DNA of 64,000 nt from Cylindrotheca closterium (taxonomy: Eukaryota > Bacillariophyta > Bacillariophyceae > Bacillariales > Bacillariaceae): NCBI GenBank assembly GCA_933822405.4, contig CAKOGP040001992.1, forward strand, positions 124,001 to 188,000, read 5' to 3'. Below, piece after piece: positions 60,598 through 64,000 of the stretch. Position numbers and translations under genes: made by a program. How positions within the stretch are numbered: position 1 is the stretch's first letter; each line of letters starts with the position of its first letter. The notes beneath the pieces were generated by a model. The model saw only the letters and a program-made list of their open reading frames with translations, was not told the DNA's origin and did no database searches.

Positions 60598-63543
60598 CTA
60601 GATAAATTCGGCTCCATTGTTCTTGGAGAGTGCTGTTCCATTTTTCTTCTTGCTGCGGACGTTGTCCCGGTATTTCTTCTTCCCTCTTGGTTCTTCAGGC
60701 TCGTCTTGGAAACCTCCCTCATCGTCGCTAACTTCATCAGTGTTAAGTCCCTGATACTTTGGTCCGTTATCTTTCTTCTTGCAACAGCAGCAGCAGAATA
60801 GGTAGTATAAGAAGCACCTCAACACAGAGCAGAGGCACATTCCAGCGCAGAGAGCGATGCCGAGACCGACCAGAACAGGGATTTGACATTCGGGAGAGTC
60901 GCATAGGTCCTTGAATTTGTTGGCACTGTTCTTGACCTTGCAGTATGCTACAACAGTTTCATTCTTCACTCTGTCCATAGTAATATTGGACGTTCGATCA
61001 ATAATTTCCTCGTGGCAATCTACCTCTTCAAAAGCATTTTCATCTTCAACATCGGCATCTTCTGCTTCCTTCAAAATCTCATATTCTTGTTCCAAGTCTG
61101 CATCAGGATCTATGTTCAAGTTTGGAGGTTTTGTGGCGTTTTGTTTCTTCATAACATCATATTCTTGTTCCAAGTCTGAATCAGGATCTTCGTTCGCTTC
61201 TCCCGGGTTTGTGGTGTTTGAGTTTGAGCCATCTCCATGCTCGTCATCTTGACCATCATCTTCGGCACCATCGGCATCCTCATCAGCATCAGTGACATTG
61301 CCGCCTTCATCCACCGTTGTCGCATTATCTCCACCGCTATGTGTAGTATTGTCTCCAACATTATGAACCTCAGTCGCGTTGCTGCCATCCAAGTCAATTT
61401 CAGTAGAATTGGTGTCACCAACATCAACCGAAGTTGAATTTGCGCCGTCTGAATCAGCATCAGTGCCATTGACATCCATCCCAATTTCAGTGACATTGGT
61501 GTGGTCCACGTCCCCTGCATCAGTAGCATTAAGATCAACGTCAATCTCTGTAGCATTGACATCGATGCCACCATCGGTAGCATTGGTGCCACCCACGTCC
61601 ACTTCTGTACTATTGACATCGATATCAACGTCGGTGGCATTACCGCTATTCGAATCTACACCACTTGTTGTATTGGAGTTAGAATCCACATCAACGTCAA
61701 CATCTGCATCTTCGTTCGCATCTATGTCAGCATCAACATCGGCATCTTCATCTGCATCATCATTTCCACCAACATCTGAATCGTAATGACCATCTGCGTC
61801 TGCGTCTGCATCTGCATCTGCATCATCATTTCCATCTGCATCTGCATCAGCATTCAGATCCACATCAGAGTCGGACTCTGCATCGTCAGCATCTTCATCG
61901 GCATCAGAATCTGCGTCGACATTCGTGGCATTGACAGTAATGTCCAAATCAGCATCAGCATCAGCATCAGCGTCCTCGTCTTCATCTTCGTCTTCACCGG
62001 CTGGTTCTTTCATTTCGCCAGTGATATTGAATTTGAACCCACTCTCTACAACGAGTCCGGTGTAGTTGCACGAACTTTCTGCCCATCCAATGCGGTCATT
62101 TTCTGCATCAAATAAAACATCGTGTCCCATCATGGCGTTGGCACCAAGTGTAAAGGTTTCACCCGACTTGTCCAGGAATATCCGCGGCGTATAAGTCTCA
62201 TCTTCATCATCGTACTCCATGTAGTGGGAAGGTGGAATTGCTAGCAGAACATCGTATGGATTACTATCGTCCATGGCCCCGGCCAATCCTGGTGTCTTGT
62301 AGTCTTTGTCACCATTTTCATCAGAAGAAGCGACCAACTGTAGAATGACAGTGGGCATTTTCTCCAAATCTGCCGCGCTCAGAACCTCGGGTTTGTCCCC
62401 TCCATATTCTTTTCCAGTCAGCTGTTCGTAAGCGCCTTTGAAAGCTTCCGCAATGATAGAAGGTAGATATGAATCAGTTGTTCCAGAATCAACAATTCCT
62501 TGCAGTTGATTATCAAACTTGACTTCAACTGTTTTGGCCTTCTTGTTGGTTGGCTTGACACTCTCTCCAGCACTTCCATCTCGCAAGTAAATTTTTCGAA
62601 TAGTCGTGGACCACTGTCGTTCCCTCCCATCAGTGGCACCACTGGAAAACACCATGTCTGTATCGTGAAGCTTGGTGTCATAGCCACCGAATGTCAAAGC
62701 TCCTGCCTCAGTACCCTCTCGCTCGGAAGTGGGTTGACGGGAGAAACACAGAGAAAACATTTCTTCTCCTAGTTTTCCAGCACCAGTCATTTGCTTCCAG
62801 TATGGCATCTTACCATTATTCATGCCCAGAATGCCGTCAGCCAGCTGTGTTTTAAATAGTCCCGTCACTTCGAATTGGCAACCAAAGGTCAAATTGAACG
62901 CAAAGTGACTGGCATGCTTTGGATTCAATGGATCGGCACCACGATCCTTGATCAATGGTTGTTCGTGTGGCCCACCAAGGTAACAGGAATCAATCGCCTC
63001 GTTAGCATCCCACCGACAACCCTCTGAATAAGCTTGAGTGATGCGGCAGCTTCCGCTTTTGCAACTCGAATGATGGCTGACGCATTCCTTATTCTTGGTA
63101 CAAGTGGTACTGGTATAGGTGGTTGACAAACTCTCATCAAAGACTTGATCAATGTGATAGTCTCCGGCACCACACTCTTTGCATTCACTACAAGCAAAAG
63201 CGGTAGTTCCACTTCCCGTATCCACAATGACAGTTTGACGTTGAGGAGGACTACCGACCCACAAGTCGACATAGTGCGTTCCATATCCTAGATATAAGGC
63301 TCCAACTTGTTGTTCAACCGTTCGGCGTCGAAGCTGTTTCTCCTTTTTTAAAGCGCGACGTGGCATGGGTCTGCCTTGAAGACTGCGTCGAGCTCGTTCC
63401 TGATGGTGTGGAACGAGGGGATACGACACAATGGATTTGCTTTGTTGTTGTTTTGCCAATGACGTGCATGGGAAATGAATCAGGCAAAAAGCCGTCCATA
63501 GCAAAAGTCCACCGGCGGAAAGCCTACTTCGGGATGAAGGCAT
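60598..63543 (-). CDS. plasmepsin V/ASP5-like membrane aspartyl protease (copy 2) with long acidic sequon-rich stalk
   Basis: A single exon encodes 981 residues. A signal peptide (GGLLLWTAFCLIHFPCTSLA) leads to the A1 domain: catalytic D108 in VIVDTGSG and D352 in GIVDSGTT, the same Cys-rich insert after the first motif (CSECKECGAGDYH) and ADGILGM. The protease domain ends near residue 520. It continues into a stalk of about 300 residues made of Asp-Ala and Asp-Val repeats followed by a region with a sequon (NAT, NST, NTT, NVT) every 9-11 residues, about 17 in all. A helix (about 890-920, IPVLVGLGIALCAGMCLC) and a short cytosolic Cys/Lys tail end the protein. Copy 1 lacks the repeat stalk. 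The design suggests a heavily glycosylated, surface or endomembrane protease. Confidence 0.85.
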   Translation of the reverse strand: MPSSRSRLSAGGLLLWTAFCLIHFPCTSLAKQQQSKSIVSYPLVPHHQERARRSLQGRPMPRRALKKEKQLRRRTVEQQVGALYLGYGTHYVDLWVGSPPQRQTVIVDTGSGTTAFACSECKECGAGDYHIDQVFDESLSTTYTSTTCTKNKECVSHHSSCKSGSCRITQAYSEGCRWDANEAIDSCYLGGPHEQPLIKDRGADPLNPKHASHFAFNLTFGCQFEVTGLFKTQLADGILGMNNGKMPYWKQMTGAGKLGEEMFSLCFSRQPTSEREGTEAGALTFGGYDTKLHDTDMVFSSGATDGRERQWSTTIRKIYLRDGSAGESVKPTNKKAKTVEVKFDNQLQGIVDSGTTDSYLPSIIAEAFKGAYEQLTGKEYGGDKPEVLSAADLEKMPTVILQLVASSDENGDKDYKTPGLAGAMDDSNPYDVLLAIPPSHYMEYDDEDETYTPRIFLDKSGETFTLGANAMMGHDVLFDAENDRIGWAESSCNYTGLVVESGFKFNITGEMKEPAGEDEDEDEDADADADADLDITVNATNVDADSDADEDADDAESDSDVDLNADADADGNDDADADADADADGHYDSDVGGNDDADEDADVDADIDANEDADVDVDVDSNSNTTSGVDSNSGNATDVDIDVNSTEVDVGGTNATDGGIDVNATEIDVDLNATDAGDVDHTNVTEIGMDVNGTDADSDGANSTSVDVGDTNSTEIDLDGSNATEVHNVGDNTTHSGGDNATTVDEGGNVTDADEDADGAEDDGQDDEHGDGSNSNTTNPGEANEDPDSDLEQEYDVMKKQNATKPPNLNIDPDADLEQEYEILKEAEDADVEDENAFEEVDCHEEIIDRTSNITMDRVKNETVVAYCKVKNSANKFKDLCDSPECQIPVLVGLGIALCAGMCLCSVLRCFLYYLFCCCCCKKKDNGPKYQGLNTDEVSDDEGGFQDEPEEPRGKKKYRDNVRSKKKNGTALSKNNGAEFI

Positions 63544-63853
63544 TGTTACTTTCTCTTTTGTGCGTCCTATTTTCCCCCTGAAGTATTATAATATATTCCT
63601 CGCTCTAACTTCGCTTCAGTTCCAGTGATTATTTTTTCCGTTTTGTCGTGAGAAAACCTGGAAAATGACCGCAATGGAAACTCGTTTCTGTGGGTGAAAG
63701 ACGTTAATAAGATGGAGTTCGGAGCAGAATGGGGGTGTGATGCAAATTATTAATATTAGGGGGTCAAAGAATACGAAATCCCCCAGCATTGTATCGTATC
63801 GGTACAGTATCGTATCGCACCATATTAGCATAGATAGACTTCCTGCCTGTACA
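63544..63853. other. intergenic region with atcgtatcg-type repeats
   Basis: The bases 63788-63817 carry several cgtatcg units. From 63829 the sequence matches the leader of the BspA-LRR gene (4433-4447, one mismatch). No gene is recognised in the rest. Confidence 0.55.
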
Positions 63854-64000
63854 GTTTCAGAATGGTCTCAAATATGTGGAAGAGCAAGCCTTTTACTCGT
63901 GCAAGAATCTGCAATCAGTTGCACTATCATACCGAAATCGGTAGAATTGATTGGCACTTTCGCTTTTTGTCAATGTCCCAAGCTGGTGTCAGTGGAATTG
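63854..64000 (+). pseudogene. decayed BspA-LRR fragment, cut by the window edge
   Basis: Translation of 63855-63923 gives FQNGLKYVEEQAFYSCKNLQ and SVAL, matching FQNGLQYVEEKAFYLCKNLQ in the gene at 4506 (bases 5352-5419). After SVAL an insertion of about five bases shifts the frame; the new frame reads IPKSVELIGTFAFCQCPKL, again matching. In the first frame the shift leads to TAG within five codons. The first 280 or so codons of the family are missing upstream. Frame loss and 5' deletion make this a pseudogene, though the part beyond 64000 is unseen. Confidence 0.75.

Noticed and set aside
61379..62115. Long plus-strand open frames rich in Ser/Val/Thr or in Ile/Cys opposite the aspartyl protease stalk
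   Set aside because: They are the complement of the Asp-Ala and Asp-Val codon repeats of the minus-strand gene. Repeats with a three-base period keep several frames open. No start, domain or independent support exists.
63780..63820. cgtatcg-type repeats near the right edge as a possible transposon end
   Set aside because: They are short simple repeats without target-site duplication or terminal inverted repeats; a similar smaller tract of caatacgat units lies before the gene at 4506.
1..64000. tRNA, rRNA, CRISPR array or complete mobile element
   Set aside because: I looked for T-arm-like strings, regular spaced repeats, and reverse transcriptase or transposase motifs in the translated frames and found none I could support. 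A covariance-model search would be needed to exclude small RNAs.

Overview
The window is nuclear DNA from a eukaryotic alga, most likely a pennate diatom. Two genes begin with a signal peptide followed by an A-S-A-F-A-P bipartite plastid-targeting motif (glutamate-1-semialdehyde aminomutase near 43.8-45.3 kb and a small hydrophobic protein near 50.1-50.9 kb), and several others have looser versions. Introns are short (about 65-270 bases) with GT..AG ends, intergenic gaps are mostly 0.1-1.3 kb, and both strands are used evenly. BspA-like LRR proteins, kinase-less LRR membrane proteins and fucosyltransferase-like proteins are present in several copies. The species call is an inference. I saw no transposon, rRNA, tRNA or CRISPR array.

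Layout. 0.9-8 kb: a 2-oxoglutarate/Fe(II) oxygenase, a membrane-anchored beta-propeller protein, a BspA-LRR/ankyrin protein and a secreted aldo-keto reductase. 8-17 kb: three related type II LRR membrane proteins, two of them divergently arranged, each with a cytosolic acidic N-terminus, one membrane helix, an LRR ectodomain and a Cys-rich end. 17-26.5 kb: a YacP-like NYN protein, a YtoQ-family protein, a fucosyltransferase-like protein, an ArfB/ICT1 rescue factor, a small plastid protein, a glycosyltransferase-like type II protein and a methyltransferase. 26.7-32.2 kb: two tandem DUF1399 (GRDP-type) genes whose Gly/Cys-rich tails are split over micro-exons; one carries two WWE domains, the other lacks them and has an in-frame stop. 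32.6-35.4 kb: a double-headed fucosyltransferase-like protein. 35.7-45.3 kb: Aurora kinase, two small paralogues of unknown family, a plastid HAD hydrolase, a second BspA-LRR/ankyrin protein, a divergent LUC7-like splicing factor and GSA aminomutase. 46.4-63.5 kb: a three-repeat MYB protein, the small plastid protein, PTH2, two plasmepsin V-like membrane aspartyl proteases flanking a double alpha/beta hydrolase, a sulfotransferase and a SOUL protein. The right edge holds a decayed fragment of the BspA-LRR family.

There is no single operon-like pathway, as expected for a diatom chromosome. Recurring themes are cell-surface or secretory proteins (LRR, fucosyltransferases, sulfotransferase, aspartyl proteases), plastid proteins, and local duplication followed by domain fusion, loss or decay. 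The strongest candidates for undescribed biology are the DUF1399+WWE pair with a micro-exon tail, the kinase-less LRR trio with a shared CxCCxxCC end, the fused double fucosyltransferase, and the aspartyl protease with a long acidic, sequon-dense stalk. Exon joins were placed by eye from GT/AG sites, reading phase and paralogue comparison. Every multi-exon model sums to a whole number of codons. Starts were moved to the first plausible ATG where the longest open frame began with a non-ATG codon.
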